A DNA stretch of 64,000 nt, taken from the NCBI GenBank assembly GCA_036320915.1, contig JAXBDG010000002.1:1984001-2048000 (forward strand). The letters are read 5' to 3'. Below, one piece after another: positions 53,178 to 64,000 of this stretch. Position 1 is the stretch's first letter; the number at the start of each line of letters is the position of its first letter. The notes beneath the pieces were generated by a model. It saw only the letters and a list, made by a program, of their open reading frames with translations. It was not told the origin of the DNA and ran no database searches. The stretch is from Linnemannia elongata (Eukaryota > Mortierellomycota > Mortierellomycetes > Mortierellales > Mortierellaceae). The position numbers and the translations under genes are program-made.

Positions 53178-55393
53178 CTACTTCCAGGCAGCCTTGGCGA
53201 CCTGGGTCCACATAGCCTCCCTCGAGCGCGCGTTGACAGGATCATAATCCAACCTATAATCTGTCGCATACCTCACTCCATCAAACTCCAAAGGAATCTT
53301 GCTACCGGGTGCAAAGAACTCTGCAACCACAACAGAGACAATCCCCTGGTAAGGCGTGGGCTTGACAGGGCTAGTCATGTTCGCGAATGCAAACATACGC
53401 ACGAATCCTTCCTGTGTCACTGCACCTGCAGCGGCGTATTGGTACTTGGACAGGGGTTGGCCTTTGGTGCCGCCGATGCCGTAGGTGGGGATTTTGTACT
53501 GGTTAGCGAGGTAGTAGACGACGTTGGCACAGGCGGAGAGACATCTGCCGTCGGTGACGATGCGCAAGCGGGATGGGTTGTTGGTCCAGGGGTATTTTGC
53601 GAGGTTGGTGTTGACGGGATGGGTAACGGGTTTGTAGGCGGTCATTTTTGTGTATACTGCTTTGCGTCCATTGCGGGTCTCCGTTACAGTGTCGGTGTAG
53701 AGCGAGTTGTCGGTGTAGAGGCGGTTGTTGGCATAGTCAAAGAATCGGGAACTGTCGTAGAATCCACCACCGCTAAGAGAAAACATGTTGCCCATCTGAC
53801 TGTATCCGCCATCCGTGGATTTGAAAACCTTGGTGCTGAGTTGTTGGATTGCGGGTGTGACACGGAGGTTCATCTTGACAAGCTTGTCAAAGGGTCCTTT
53901 GTTAGGGAAGAAGAACTGGGCGAAATCGGGACCGACATTGGCGTATCCGCCATTGCCAGAGACAACATCAATAATGATGTCGGTAACGCCCTTTTGGTAG
54001 AAGGTCTCGAGGGATTTGTAGGTAAAATCGATGTCGTGAAAGTCAATCATGGCAGAGACGAAGACGATAACGCCGACGGTGGGACGGTCCTTGAGCTGGT
54101 AAAAGACGGTGCTATTGCCGGTCGCGATCTTGATCGCCTCAGGATACACTGAAGGGAGGGTGGGGGTAGCGACAGGAGGGGAAGTAACGGAAGGCGAGGG
54201 AGGGGAAGCAGCCTGGGCATCGAAAACTCGCTTGTTGAGAGCATAGACCTCATCATGGCGGTCGGACGAAATAGAGACCAGATCACGTTTGCGCAGCGAG
54301 CCAGCACTGGCATCCGCACCACCAGCAGGCGCGAGACAGACGTTTTTGATATACGACTCTGTATCTGTAAACTGCCAGGGCATTTGTGGGTTAATGACCC
54401 ACTCATCCTCTACAACAACCTTCTTCGACCCTCCGCACTGCAGCTCATACCGAACAGTCGCTCTTTCGGGCAAAAGATTGCGCACTGCAAACTGGCCGGG
54501 GAAGACAACAAAGTCTCCAGCCTCAGGATTGTAGGCCATGGACGCAAGGGCCTCGTTGAGACGGACGTTGGGATCCTTGGAGTACATGAGAAAGCTGGCG
54601 CGTTCCTTGACCTGGGCCATTCCGTTCTTGTTGTCGATCTTGGTCACAGTACAGTCTTCGTATCCGCGACCCTTGTTGTCCTTATACACCTTCAGCTCCT
54701 ATGTGTTTTCATGAGGAAGAGGAAGGCAAGAGTTGTGATGATTAGGGTATATAATTTGGGAGGCGGTAGGTTGCAGTTTGGTAGAGAAATAAGATCAATG
54801 TGTGTTGCTGTACCTGTTTGCCGTTGATGACGGGGGCGTACATGCTGATGGGTTGCACAAACATGTATGCCACATAGCAATAGGCTAAACAAAATAAGGG
54901 AGCACAAATAAACAGGATGTCAGACCCTGAGAACAATTTGAATGCAGATCGAGAACGGAAACATAAACATGAGCAATGCGATAAACGTACGAGCATAGAC
55001 AGCATGGCCATCATGCAAGGACTCAACGGCTTCATAAACATGCGTATGAAACTGTCTGTCACTCGTATACTGAGTTCGGCCAATCTTCTTCAGTTTGGCA
55101 ACAATATCCACAGGATCACTCTCAAAGGGCTTAGCCAGACGAGGCGACAAGGCAGCGTCGCGGGAGACGTAGTACTCGTCAAAGAAGGTGGTGAGCGAGT
55201 CGAGGGTGGCGCGAGCGGCTTCCTTGTTGAAGGGGATGGACGCGTAGCATTGGGCGACGTCGGCATAGGTGATGTTGGTGCTTTGTTTGGCTGCTAAAGC
55301 AGAGCAGCCGTTGGAAGGAGCAGCGAGGGAGGTGGTGGCGAGAGATGCGACCGAGAGGGAGAGGATAAAGGTCTTTATCGAAAGAGAGACCAT
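53178..55393 (-). CDS. Secreted S41-family (CPAF-like) serine protease
   Basis: Three exons, 55393..54991, 54884..54814 and 54698..53178, close in phase and give 664 aa. A signal peptide (about residues 1-24, MVSLSIKTFILSLSVASLAT) is followed by CSALAAKQSTNITYADVAQC. The conserved fungal S41 N-terminal block YEAVESLHDGHAVYAPYCYV spans junction 1. Later marks are DIIIDVVSGNGGY and VTDGRCLSACANVVYY, where the Ser near residue 546 is the expected nucleophile. An Ala/Pro/Ser-rich linker of about 30 residues interrupts the middle. Relatives are annotated as peptidase S41 / CPAF-like proteins in many fungi, and most are uncharacterised. It is predicted to be extracellular. Confidence 0.88.
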
Positions 55394-55970
55394 TGTTTTC
55401 CACGTGCCGGGAGGGGAAGGGAGGGGAAGGGAGAGGAAAGGGGAGGTTGGGTTAAGAAAAAAAGGGGTTGTTGTTTTTACGAGTATTTTGCGTTGTTGAT
55501 CGTTGAGACTTGACAAGAAAAAAAGGGGGATGGTGAGTGCCCTTTTATCCATTGTTTGAAAACAAGAGTGGAGTTGGGGATGGAGCAGCGATGGGTGTTA
55601 GAGACAATGACGACGAGGAAGAGAATGAAGGACAAGGCGGGATCCTCGGTATGCTCTCAATTGCTGACACAATGATTTTCCTTGGCACAACATGGACCCA
55701 AGGATCAAAAAGGAGCAATGGTATTGTCGATCCCACAGAATAAAATCTAACTCAGCAAACAGGATGGAGAAGAAGGAGGGGCTGTAGACACAAAGGCTCG
55801 GCGTCTTTCCTCTTCCATTCTCCTGACAAATGTGACGCTCCTAGCACTGGACCAGAATGCTTGCATCCGCATTAACTGGACACCTGAGTAAAGTCGATAG
55901 TCCTTTCCTCTAAGAATTAAGAGTTCGTAGCCTAATTGGGAACACATCTAATGTACCATGACGATAGCAC

Positions 55971-56007
<37 letters not shown>

Positions 56008-57943
56008 CGAAGAGCTGCTGAGATGATATAGGAACTTTAATTTTTTGATTTCATTTCTCACCCATGTATGCGTTGTCCCTATTTATTTCTTGGCGCCGTA
56101 TGCGTTTTTCTTGGCTATCGCTTTTCTTGGCCATTGGCGATCTTGGTATGAGATATTCTCTGGGCAACAGCCGTAGCGTGCGACAGAAATTACGTTGATT
56201 GTATAATTGAAGGATGGGGACAAAGAAAGAGATTGACAAGGCACGAAAATTAGACAATCTACTTCCATCCTTCCTTAGACCCACTTTTTTCACACAAAAA
56301 AGCCTTGTGCGCCGAGTGAGGGTGGAGTGCCACATGCAAAAAGGATTGGGTACCCCGTTAAGGGATTTTCTGTTGAGCCATTGATTTACATGGATGCTTG
56401 GAAAAGTGACATGAGAATGTATTTTTGTTTCGTGACAAAATAAGTAAGGGCATGCGGTACCCACTGCGCATAGAATCTCTACTCCAGTAACATGACTCAT
56501 CCCTTCCTCACCTTCTCATCTTATTCTCAGCCAAAGCCTTCTCCTACAACCGCCAATCAGTCTTGATATTAGGCTGGAGCCCATCCGGCGCCGTGCAATT
56601 AACAATTTAGGATCAATGATGCGAGGTCAAGGAAGGGCGAAGGAGAAAGAAATAGAGAAATATACATGGTGGCTGGCGGAGGTGCGAACACCATAGCGAA
56701 TGAGACGATTGCTCTGTTCAACTCTCCCTAGTTTTCAATTGCACCTGTGAGTTTCTAAGCGGTCCACATACTACGGTCATGGTTGGCCACACACTGGCTC
56801 TTGCCTTCTTTAGTCGAAAGCAACACCTTATGGGATGAGGATCTGAACGGTGAGAACGAACTGGGTTTATGTCGCAAGCGCCTCGACCCGTCCTTAATCG
56901 CTTATATCACACATTTACCCAACAATGCACATCATTTGTAAGGTCCTTTCATGGCAGGGATGGTTTGATCCACAACTCGCACATTTGAAAGTTCTGACAT
57001 ATTCTCTTTGTACCACTTTTTTACATCAAAGAATAAGTCTTCGGGCCGTCAACGGAGAGACGCAGCATTATTCGTCATATTTTGCAGACGGCAATATAAA
57101 ACAACAGGCCGTTTACGCTTTACAGGACTCTGCTCACGCCCATTCCTCAACTACGTCTACGCTGGCGTCTGTGCGAGAATAGGCATGCCAGTTAAGGTCC
57201 CCATCACATATTCGGGATACTGATGCCTCCATTGTAACTGCCCATTATTACCATAGGTTGTAGTTATGCCATGGTAGTAATGGACAGACGTTTTTCTTTC
57301 ACTTTAATAAAGTTGCCACAACAGCATATGTTGTCCTTATTCCATTCCCATCTGTTTCCTAACACTGTACAGTACCAACCTTTATGAGTATGTTTGTTTA
57401 TTTTCCTGCCTAAAAGTCTTCCGAATGATAGTAGCCATGCCCCGGTGCCTGGTGTCAACGACTGTAGAAAAAAATGAGCATGGGGGTATAGGGTAATGAT
57501 AATAGAGAGATACAGAATAATGATGGTACGTAAGCAAAGGTGATGATGGTGGATAGACGTAAGAAATGATTTCCATCCACGCCCTCAAGAGCGCTCTTGC
57601 CCTTGGAGGCAAGATACTGGTGTCTGGTATGGTCCTACAGAATGGCAGGGCTGTGCGTGGACTTTTAAGGCATGGCTGTAACACCTATGGTTGTTGGAGT
57701 TTGACTTTTTACCAATTTCCTCTCCCCGGCCGGGATCGAATCCCACAGGCCGCCATTCTCCAACAGGCCACCGTCCGCAAGATAAGGATAAATCTAGTCA
57801 CTTCCAGCCCCTGTCGCAAGCTGTAGGCATTTGACACGGACCCCTTCATACTCTCTTTTCCTTCACACTCCTTCACAAACACACCCCCACACACTCGAGC
57901 ACAGTCAAGCCAACAACGACTCCAACAAACCGCGCGACACACC
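55394..57943. other. Gene-poor 2.5-kb region
   Basis: No gene could be supported. It contains a T36 homopolymer at 55972-56007 and, on the minus strand upstream of it, a 149-codon open frame (56051-56500) with no recognised family. A short sequence near 57730 (GGGATCGAATCCC) looks like a tRNA T-arm but no cloverleaf fits. Confidence 0.45.
55972..56007 (+). repeat. Homopolymer T36
   Basis: The longest homopolymer in the window. On the minus strand it is poly(A) preceded by ATTAAAG about 40 bases earlier, which would fit the 3' end of a retro-inserted sequence. No target-site duplication was found. Confidence 0.8.
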
Positions 57944-60900
57944 ATGGCCGGGAACAGGACTCGCATCTCCGCAAGACTCCAACCCATCGCCGCCGCACTC
58001 GCCTCCGCACCCGGTTCAGCATCCATTTCCTCAGTCCTGGCTTCAATCTCTGGCTCAAGCACTCCTGCCATCCTTCCTTCTTCACCCTCAACAATCACTT
58101 CCACAATACCTGGAGCAATCACAACCAGCCAACCGCAATCATCTCGCCCTCCTCGCAACCCACGTCGTTCTGCCAATGCCGGTCGTACGCACCTGGTAGA
58201 GCCGGAACTAGTATTGGAAGAGCCGGAACTGGTAGTGGAAGCAACAACATCAGCAACACCTGTCTCAACACCACCTGCATTGACAAATGCAGACGCAACA
58301 CCTACCTCGATTCAGGAAGGCGTCAATGCCAACGACAATGACCTGATCAGCCTTGAGGCGGAGCCCCTCCATACCTCCATGTCAACTACCGTCACGCCTA
58401 CAGCAATTGAATCCGCAACCTGTAGCGACAGGAGCAATGGCAACACCAACACCTACAATGGAACCGACACAGTCTCGATTGCTACTATGGCACCTTCGTC
58501 TCCACCTCCAGCAACAGCAACAATTGATCCTGGATGTTCCTCGGCACAAAGTAGGTCATCAATCGCTCCTTCAACAGCAATGGCGAGTTTGGCAGTGGGT
58601 TCTTTGCCGTTGGAGGAGACAAGTGACAACATTCGGATAGGACAGGCACTGAATGCAAACGATAACAAATTGGCAGAGGTCCAGTCAAGATCAACATCAT
58701 CATCAACTTCAACATCAACATCAACACCAACATCAACATCGACTACTGCTACCACATCACTACAGGACGCATCTCCGGCTCCGGCTTCAGCGCCAACCAT
58801 CGATCTGACAATGGACATGGATGAGGAAAGTACTTTGGACACTATGCGATCCATGGACAACACAGAGTCTCCCGTAGCTACCATCAATGGCACTGGATCC
58901 TCGAACCCTGTCAACAGCCAACTCCAGACTGTGCAAAGAGTCCAGTCGAAGCAAACCTCGAAATCGACATTGCCGCTTACAGTACGGTTGCGACTCCAGG
59001 CAGCCGAAGCTCTGGAACGCAGAAAAATGGCGCAATCGGCATCCACAGCTACTCGATCAACACCTCCACCTCCACCGTCACAGAGACATTCATTGTCTAC
59101 TACAGGACTGCCTCGATCATCACAGTCGCCTCAATCGCCATCACCAACACCAGTAGCATCATCCAAGGTTCAGCAGGAAGTCGAGGTCTTGACGGAACGG
59201 GAGCAACAGGAACGGCAACAACTGCTTTCCAATCGTGCCACCAACCCTCTCGATCTGCCCGAGATCCGATCCAACATTGCCCGGTTCTTGACAAGAAGGG
59301 ATATTAGGAGCTGTCTTTTGGTCTCGGAGGGCTGGTGGCAGTCTTTCCACCCGGCGCTGTGGGTGAACCTTCGACCTGTCTACAGGAACGTGCTCGGAGG
59401 CACGAACGACTACCCATCGGCAAAGGTCATGCACAAGAACTGCCACTTGATTAGGACATTCGAGTACAATGGACATGGCACTGTACTGACCTCTATGGTC
59501 CCCTCGGTACATGGTCAGTACAAGGATGAGGAGCTGACGTGGCGCAGATCTCGGGCAGAGGAGGAAGCAGAGGAGAACTGGACCTATGTTGATGATGATG
59601 TTGCCATGGATGGGGATATTAGCATGGATCTGGATGAGTCCTTAAGCGACTTTGAAAAGAGGATCGAGAGCAGGAAGAGAGAACGACTGGCTCGGAAAGG
59701 ACGGATGAAGGATATCATTGGCGCCAACAAGCGCCAAAATGAGCTCAGCCGTTTTCTTAACGACAACACCGACTACTCAAAGCGCTACTGTCAACAACTG
59801 GAGCGGCTCATTCTGACGGACAAGCGGTTTTCGAGGGAGTGGGGATGCCATTACAAGTACTGGCTCCGGCTGATGCAACTGAACTCGAGGACACTGCGAG
59901 CGCTGGAGCTTCACTATGCTATCCGATCCTTGGACGCCCTTCGAGATTTTTACACCGCCGCTTTCGCTCTGGAGAATGTTCGGGATCTAGTCCTGGTCGA
60001 CAATGACATTGACGCGCAAAAGACCAAGGTCTTTTTGGAGACGGTGTGCCCGAGGCTGCGGAAGCTGGAGCTCAGGAAGGTCAGGATCGAGTTTGGACCC
60101 TTCCCCAATCAACCAGCAGCACCAACAGATGGTGTGATCCTGGCGATGCCACAGATGAAGTCCCTCACTCTGATCCAGGTCCACGCTCGAAGCAGCACCT
60201 TCGGTCTCGACTTTCTCAAGATGTGTCCAAATTTGGTCGAGCTGGATTTTCGTCCGCAATGGGGGATGGCTGTCAAGTCGTTCACGGATACGCTGGCGGA
60301 GAAGCTGCTGGGATTGACTCATTTGTCGTTTAGGATGCAGGGGCTCTCGGACTTGGACGTCTCGTCGATGATCAAGGGTGTACCGGAACTTCAAAAGCTG
60401 GATATCTCTGGCTGTGTCTTTGGGATGATGGCCGCTAACAACTTGACGACACGACATCTCCTCTCTGTAACATATCTTGACATCCGGAGCTGCGCGCAGG
60501 TGACGGGGACTTTGATACAGCGGGTCTTGGGCGAGTGTCGGAACTTGAGGGTCTTTTACGCGGATCACATCAGGGCCAAAGATATTGTCAACAACTCTGT
60601 GTACCCTGACTGGGCTTGCATTGGCCTTAAGGAGCTCACCATCGACATAAGGGGCTGTCCCCAGGATCGGGAGACGGCATTCAAGGTCTATCGGCAGCTG
60701 GCGGCACTGGATTGTTTGGAGTACTTGGATATCAGCAGGACCACAGTCAGCGACATCCCAGCAACCGACAAGGATGGCAATGCCAACTGCCTGACATTGG
60801 GGTTGGACAAGGGTCTAAGGCTGCTGAAGACCTTGAAGCAACTCCACACCCTCGTTTACCGCGCGATCTCCGATAATGACGTTGGCTTGGTTGAGTTGCA

Positions 60901-61378
60901 ATGGATGGCGCTGGCGTGGCCAAGGCTGGGAAATTTGGGAGGCAAGTTGGTGGAGAGGAAGGTCTCGCGCTTCAACCCATGCGTGTACCCAAACACGGTA
61001 ACGGGAGGCACGTCCAGTCTTGGTTCAAGCTTTAGCGTTGCTTCTGGTTCAGGCACAGGCGGAGGATCGGGATCTGGGTCAAGCACAGGAGCCAGCACAG
61101 GAACAGGAGCAAGCACAAACGGAACCGGCAATCAAGTGGGGAAAAGAGTCATCGCAGGGGCGCCAGCGGACCTCTTGGCAACAACACTGAGACGACTGAA
61201 CCTCCACCGGCGGATCCAGGTGGTACCTCACCCAGAAGACAAGATCTCGGTAGCGGCGCGCAAGAAGCGGAAGCTAATGCTGGTGGGTGACTCTTCGGAT
61301 GAGGAGCGGGAAAGGGAGCGAGATCGACCCAGGATTGGGCAACTTGATCCTCGGTACCGCCTCGATTTCCGCGATTGA
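57944..61378 (+). CDS. Large F-box-like / leucine-rich-repeat protein
   Basis: A single-exon frame of 1,144 aa starting MAGNRTRISARLQPIAAAL. Residues 1-430 are Ser/Thr/Pro-rich and disordered, with a Ser-Thr run from an ACATCA repeat near 58690-58740. An F-box-like helix set follows at about 433-480 (NPLDLPEIRSNIARFLTRRD and IRSCLLVSEGWWQSFHPALW). Then come an acidic/Arg-rich helix and a long series of leucine-rich repeats (LRKLELRKVRIEFG, LTLIQVHA, CPNLVELDFRPQW, LQKLDISGCVFG, LEYLDISRTTVS). Residues 1025-1070 are Gly/Ser/Thr-rich, and the C-terminus has KKRKLMLVGDSSDEERERER, a possible nuclear signal with a casein-kinase-type acidic site. The likely role is an SCF adaptor in the nucleus. 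The substrate is unknown. Confidence 0.85.
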   Translation: MAGNRTRISARLQPIAAALASAPGSASISSVLASISGSSTPAILPSSPSTITSTIPGAITTSQPQSSRPPRNPRRSANAGRTHLVEPELVLEEPELVVEATTSATPVSTPPALTNADATPTSIQEGVNANDNDLISLEAEPLHTSMSTTVTPTAIESATCSDRSNGNTNTYNGTDTVSIATMAPSSPPPATATIDPGCSSAQSRSSIAPSTAMASLAVGSLPLEETSDNIRIGQALNANDNKLAEVQSRSTSSSTSTSTSTPTSTSTTATTSLQDASPAPASAPTIDLTMDMDEESTLDTMRSMDNTESPVATINGTGSSNPVNSQLQTVQRVQSKQTSKSTLPLTVRLRLQAAEALERRKMAQSASTATRSTPPPPPSQRHSLSTTGLPRSSQSPQSPSPTPVASSKVQQEVEVLTEREQQERQQLLSNRATNPLDLPEIRSNIARFLTRRDIRSCLLVSEGWWQSFHPALWVNLRPVYRNVLGGTNDYPSAKVMHKNCHLIRTFEYNGHGTVLTSMVPSVHGQYKDEELTWRRSRAEEEAEENWTYVDDDVAMDGDISMDLDESLSDFEKRIESRKRERLARKGRMKDIIGANKRQNELSRFLNDNTDYSKRYCQQLERLILTDKRFSREWGCHYKYWLRLMQLNSRTLRALELHYAIRSLDALRDFYTAAFALENVRDLVLVDNDIDAQKTKVFLETVCPRLRKLELRKVRIEFGPFPNQPAAPTDGVILAMPQMKSLTLIQVHARSSTFGLDFLKMCPNLVELDFRPQWGMAVKSFTDTLAEKLLGLTHLSFRMQGLSDLDVSSMIKGVPELQKLDISGCVFGMMAANNLTTRHLLSVTYLDIRSCAQVTGTLIQRVLGECRNLRVFYADHIRAKDIVNNSVYPDWACIGLKELTIDIRGCPQDRETAFKVYRQLAALDCLEYLDISRTTVSDIPATDKDGNANCLTLGLDKGLRLLKTLKQLHTLVYRAISDNDVGLVELQWMALAWPRLGNLGGKLVERKVSRFNPCVYPNTVTGGTSSLGSSFSVASGSGTGGGSGSGSSTGASTGTGASTNGTGNQVGKRVIAGAPADLLATTLRRLNLHRRIQVVPHPEDKISVAARKKRKLMLVGDSSDEERERERDRPRIGQLDPRYRLDFRD

Positions 61379-61537
61379 AACCAGACGAAAAGCAATAAAT
61401 TTGTTTATACGATTCTTTGCTAACAACTCACAGACCTGGGATATGTGACAACATTCCGCCAAAAATGGGGTCGTTGGTTGCCATCAACAAACAATGGATT
61501 GGGTTGCATGGCAGGCGTAGCTCTATGAGTGGCGCAT

Positions 61538-61819
61538 TTACTCCAGAAACGCCTCGAGGTCATCTAGCTTCAGCGAGTGAATCAGGTGTCCACGACTCAA
61601 CAAAGCTCCAGACTTGCAGCTCTGGGGAAAGGCCTCATTCCATAAAACTTCCATTCCGTGTTTGTAACTCCATGATTGTTCTTGAATATGTCGCCAAGCA
61701 AAGGGGGTGAAGAGTCGGCTCCAGGCTTGGCAAACTCGGGTGCAGAGAGCAGCATCATGCCGAGAGAGGTAGGCGGCGCTCATCTCTTGGAGCTCTGAGG
61801 GAAGGGTGTTGAAAGACAT
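61538..61819 (-). pseudogene. Truncated F-box gene (F-box only)
   Basis: From the ATG at 61819 the frame encodes MSFNTLPSELQEMSAAYLSR followed by the rest of a complete F-box (CTRVCQAWSRLFTPFAWRHI). It stops after about 93 residues, at the point where the 47688 paralogue continues into its leucine-rich part (compare HLIHSLKLDDLEAFLE with the paralogue's WIQSIDLDCYPDVIEEFLDL). There is no leucine-rich region, so it is either a truncated gene or a very short F-box protein. In-frame ATGs further upstream (61831, 61867) add a few residues. It lies just downstream of PRMT5. Confidence 0.6.
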
Positions 61820-61966
61820 GGGTTTTATCATCTTGATCAAGCAGGAGCTCTGTAGAGCCAAGCACACCTGAATACATCCCTTCTGTCAATCCAAACCAAC
61901 TCACGCCAACAACAAAAGAAAGATACCTCTCTCTATTTCATATTTTATTTTCGCGTGCATCTAACT

Positions 61967-64000
61967 TTAATAAAGGCCGATGCTGCTGGACCTTCCACCA
62001 ACATTATGCAATGCTGTCGAGCTGATCTCACCCACACCATCAACACTACACCGCACCCGCCACTCATACCACACCTTGCGCACATCCGTCAATCTCCAAA
62101 AGTCCAGCACTACCTTGGCTCCTGTGGGTATATAGAGAGGCGTCTTCACAGGGAAGTAGATAGGGAACCAGCTGAACATTCCTGGAGAGTGGGTAGCAGG
62201 GTTGATGCTGAGCATGACGTCCTTGTACAGGACAGATTCAAAGTATCCTGCCACTCCGTGAAGCATCCCGCTGGTCTCTGATGTGAACTCGATAGATCCC
62301 GACCGAATGTTATGGTGATTGCTCAACGGATCTAATCATACAGGAAAGGTCACAGTGAATGCTAAAGTTAGTGGGGAACCTTCCCAAGACAAAACCAAGA
62401 CGACAGGTGCAAAGAAATATTGTGCTTAGAGGTAAAATACCTTGATTCATGGGAATGTCTGTCCAGTTGGGGTGTTCAAAGGTCCAGATGGGCTTGGGCT
62501 GAGCCAGCAAAGAGATCGCCTTGAACATAACAACATACGAGGTCTCAAAATGCGCCAGGTCTTTGAATGCCGACACATCCGCGTGCAGCTTGTTCGAGGC
62601 CATTGGCGCGACGAATGCTGTGTAGTCTGCAGGGATCGAGATACCCTCAGGTTTTAAGAACTTTTGCGCGCCGTCCAAACACTCTGGTGAGAGTTCATTA
62701 TCCCCAAACGATCCCAGCAGCTCGCTCACAAGAATATCCGCCTTCTCGGGTGCCTTCCATGTCCGCATATCTGAGAATACAATAGTAACTCGATCGCCCC
62801 AAAGGTTCGCCTTCATATTTTGAATTCTACAAAATTGGAGAGATAAATAATCCATGTTAGTCTTCTTCGGCGGTGAAAATGGCACAGAAAGCAAGGTCAA
62901 CAGGGAGAGAAAGCTTACGTGACGAATGCGTTGGGGTTCTTCTCGACGGCATAGACTCTGACATTGCGCCCAGCCTTGTCTGCTGCCCTGAGAGAGCAAT
63001 TCACCAAGGGTCCACGTCCTGCTCCAACGACCATGATCACAGTGACATCTGGTTCGCCATTTGTTGGCACAGGTCGATCTAGTAATGCCCTCTCCACTGC
63101 CAACTCGTATTGCTGGTACTTGATAGGATCCTTCTCGAATGTCTCGTAGGTGCTCGACTCGAGGTTATCCTGAAGAGGTTGGAGTGGTGCCTGCAAGTAG
63201 TCCTGGTATCCGGTCGCAAACTGGTCAATGACTCCTGGAGCTTCCTGTGTGCGGTGAAGGTATCGAATATAATCCGCATGAGGTGATGCCAGGCTCTGTT
63301 CCAAACTGTCATCTGAGAACTCGTCCAGAACCAGCTTTGGCAGCGATGACGACGAAAGAATAAACGCCGGTTTGTACTTCATAAACTTCCTAACAACATG
63401 TTGGTGTCTCTTGCTCAGAACCGGGTATCCTTTGTTATTGGTCAGAAAGACATCCTCTGACAGAATAATCGCCTTGACAGGTTCAGCGAACCAACGATCC
63501 AGCACCTGGTCGGAGGGCAATGCGCCCGACAACTCCAACGCGATCCCGAGCTTTGACTCTGATCCTGCCATGTTTCTCAGACTGTTCCAGCGCTCCCAGC
63601 TCTCCATGCCCTGAAGGTCCTCTGATACGTCCGCTTCAAGGATTTCGTCCATACAAGGCACCTTGAACCAGCAGGATGTGTAGGCGAGCATAGACAGGGA
63701 TCCTGTCAAGACGCGTCCATAGTTGGCAAGGGGTTGTGTTGAAGGTGGGTAAGGGAGCATGACGCCTCCCAGTCCCAGATGTGCCGCCCAGTTAAACTGT
63801 TGCTTCAGAGCCAGCTCAGAGTGAAGTCGTACTCTGGCGTCTGGCGAGTCAAAGTCCTGCCAGTCTGAAAGTGTGCCCACAATGTAGTCGGCATGGTCTG
63901 TTGTGATAGAGGGAGTACGTACTTTGCGTTAGGTTTTCGCTGTGGCAACATGACAAAATGATAGACACGAGGGAGTTTTAGACTGTGAAGTCCTATTACC
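61967..64000 (-). CDS. PRMT5: PRMT5-type protein arginine methyltransferase (5' end outside window)
   Basis: Minus-strand exons 63897..62919, 62826..62441 and 62331..61967 close in phase (about 576 aa visible). A 17-base exon at about 63939..63923 may precede them, and roughly 100 N-terminal residues lie beyond the edge. The TIM-barrel part includes [40 protein letters not shown] and [15 protein letters not shown]. The SAM-binding motif is [11 protein letters not shown], and the double-E loop [19 protein letters not shown] is the PRMT5 signature. [15 protein letters not shown] belongs to the C-terminal barrel. PRMT5 (Skb1/Hsl7 in yeasts) makes symmetric dimethyl-arginine on Sm proteins and histones. 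The whole visible catalytic core is intact. Confidence 0.95.

Noticed and set aside
57700..57760. tRNA-like T-arm (GGGATCGAATCCC) near 57730
   Set aside because: Only three stem pairs form on either strand and no D-arm, anticodon arm or acceptor stem can be fitted at the right distances.

Overview
This is nuclear DNA of a filamentous fungus, most likely an early-diverging one such as Mortierellomycotina (Mortierella/Linnemannia type). That placement is inferred from gene content and style, not from a marker gene. The genes have short GT-AG introns, mostly 80-200 nt, and no operons. The content is fungal: DASH subunit DAD1, a YAT-type amino-acid permease, a GH18 chitinase, several F-box/LRR proteins, a BRCA2 (Brh2-like) protein and PRMT5. 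Intergenic DNA is rich in homopolymers and microsatellites. No rRNA, tRNA or CRISPR array could be supported.

Layout. 1-776: 3' end of an unknown low-complexity gene. 953-1452: DAD1 (2 exons). 1746-4055 (-): mitochondrial-type PPR protein, divergent from 4368-5832: ribosomal protein eS25, whose first intron appears to follow the ATG directly. 6812-9121: nitronate monooxygenase (5 exons). 9373-11334: F-box/LRR protein. 11335-12787: decayed repeat DNA. 12788-14479 (-): amino-acid permease with a roughly 90-bp GA repeat upstream. 14817-23420: a transposon graveyard. It holds a Tc1-like relic, a pogo/Tigger-like element with perfect 89-bp terminal inverted repeats but a dead transposase, an end fragment of a related element, a short tandem duplication, and a poly(A)-tailed retroelement that encodes RNase H without any visible reverse transcriptase. 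24675-26381: Baeyer-Villiger-type FAD monooxygenase. 26482-27990 (-): RluA-family pseudouridine synthase, head to head with 28174-35183: a BRCA2 homologue of about 2,135 aa with eight BRC-like repeats. 35703-37388 (-): GH18 chitinase with a C-terminal chitin-binding module. 38592-39316 (-): small unknown two-exon gene.

40131-47433 is the most striking structure. Two inverted arms of about 3.17 kb flank a unique spacer of about 0.96 kb. Each arm carries one copy of a gene for a secreted Lys/Pro/His-rich repeat protein, and the copies are transcribed away from each other. The inner part of the arms is indel-free and looks identical. The outer 3' flanks have scattered substitutions, and the coding repeats differ in copy number.

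47688-48761 (-): F-box protein. 49733-51772 (-): type-B carboxylesterase. 53178-55393 (-): secreted S41-family (CPAF-like) protease. 55394-57943: gene-poor, with a T36 tract. 57944-61378: large F-box/LRR protein. 61538-61819 (-): truncated F-box relic. 61967 to the window edge (-): PRMT5, with its N-terminus outside the window.

The genes are not a pathway cluster. Functional themes are genome maintenance (BRCA2, DAD1), ubiquitin-ligase adaptors (four F-box loci), RNA and protein modification (PPR, pseudouridine synthase, PRMT5) and extracellular or cell-wall functions (chitinase, S41 protease, the K/P/H-rich proteins). Exon boundaries were placed by hand from splice consensus plus protein continuity. 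Multi-exon models whose phases close exactly are the most reliable.
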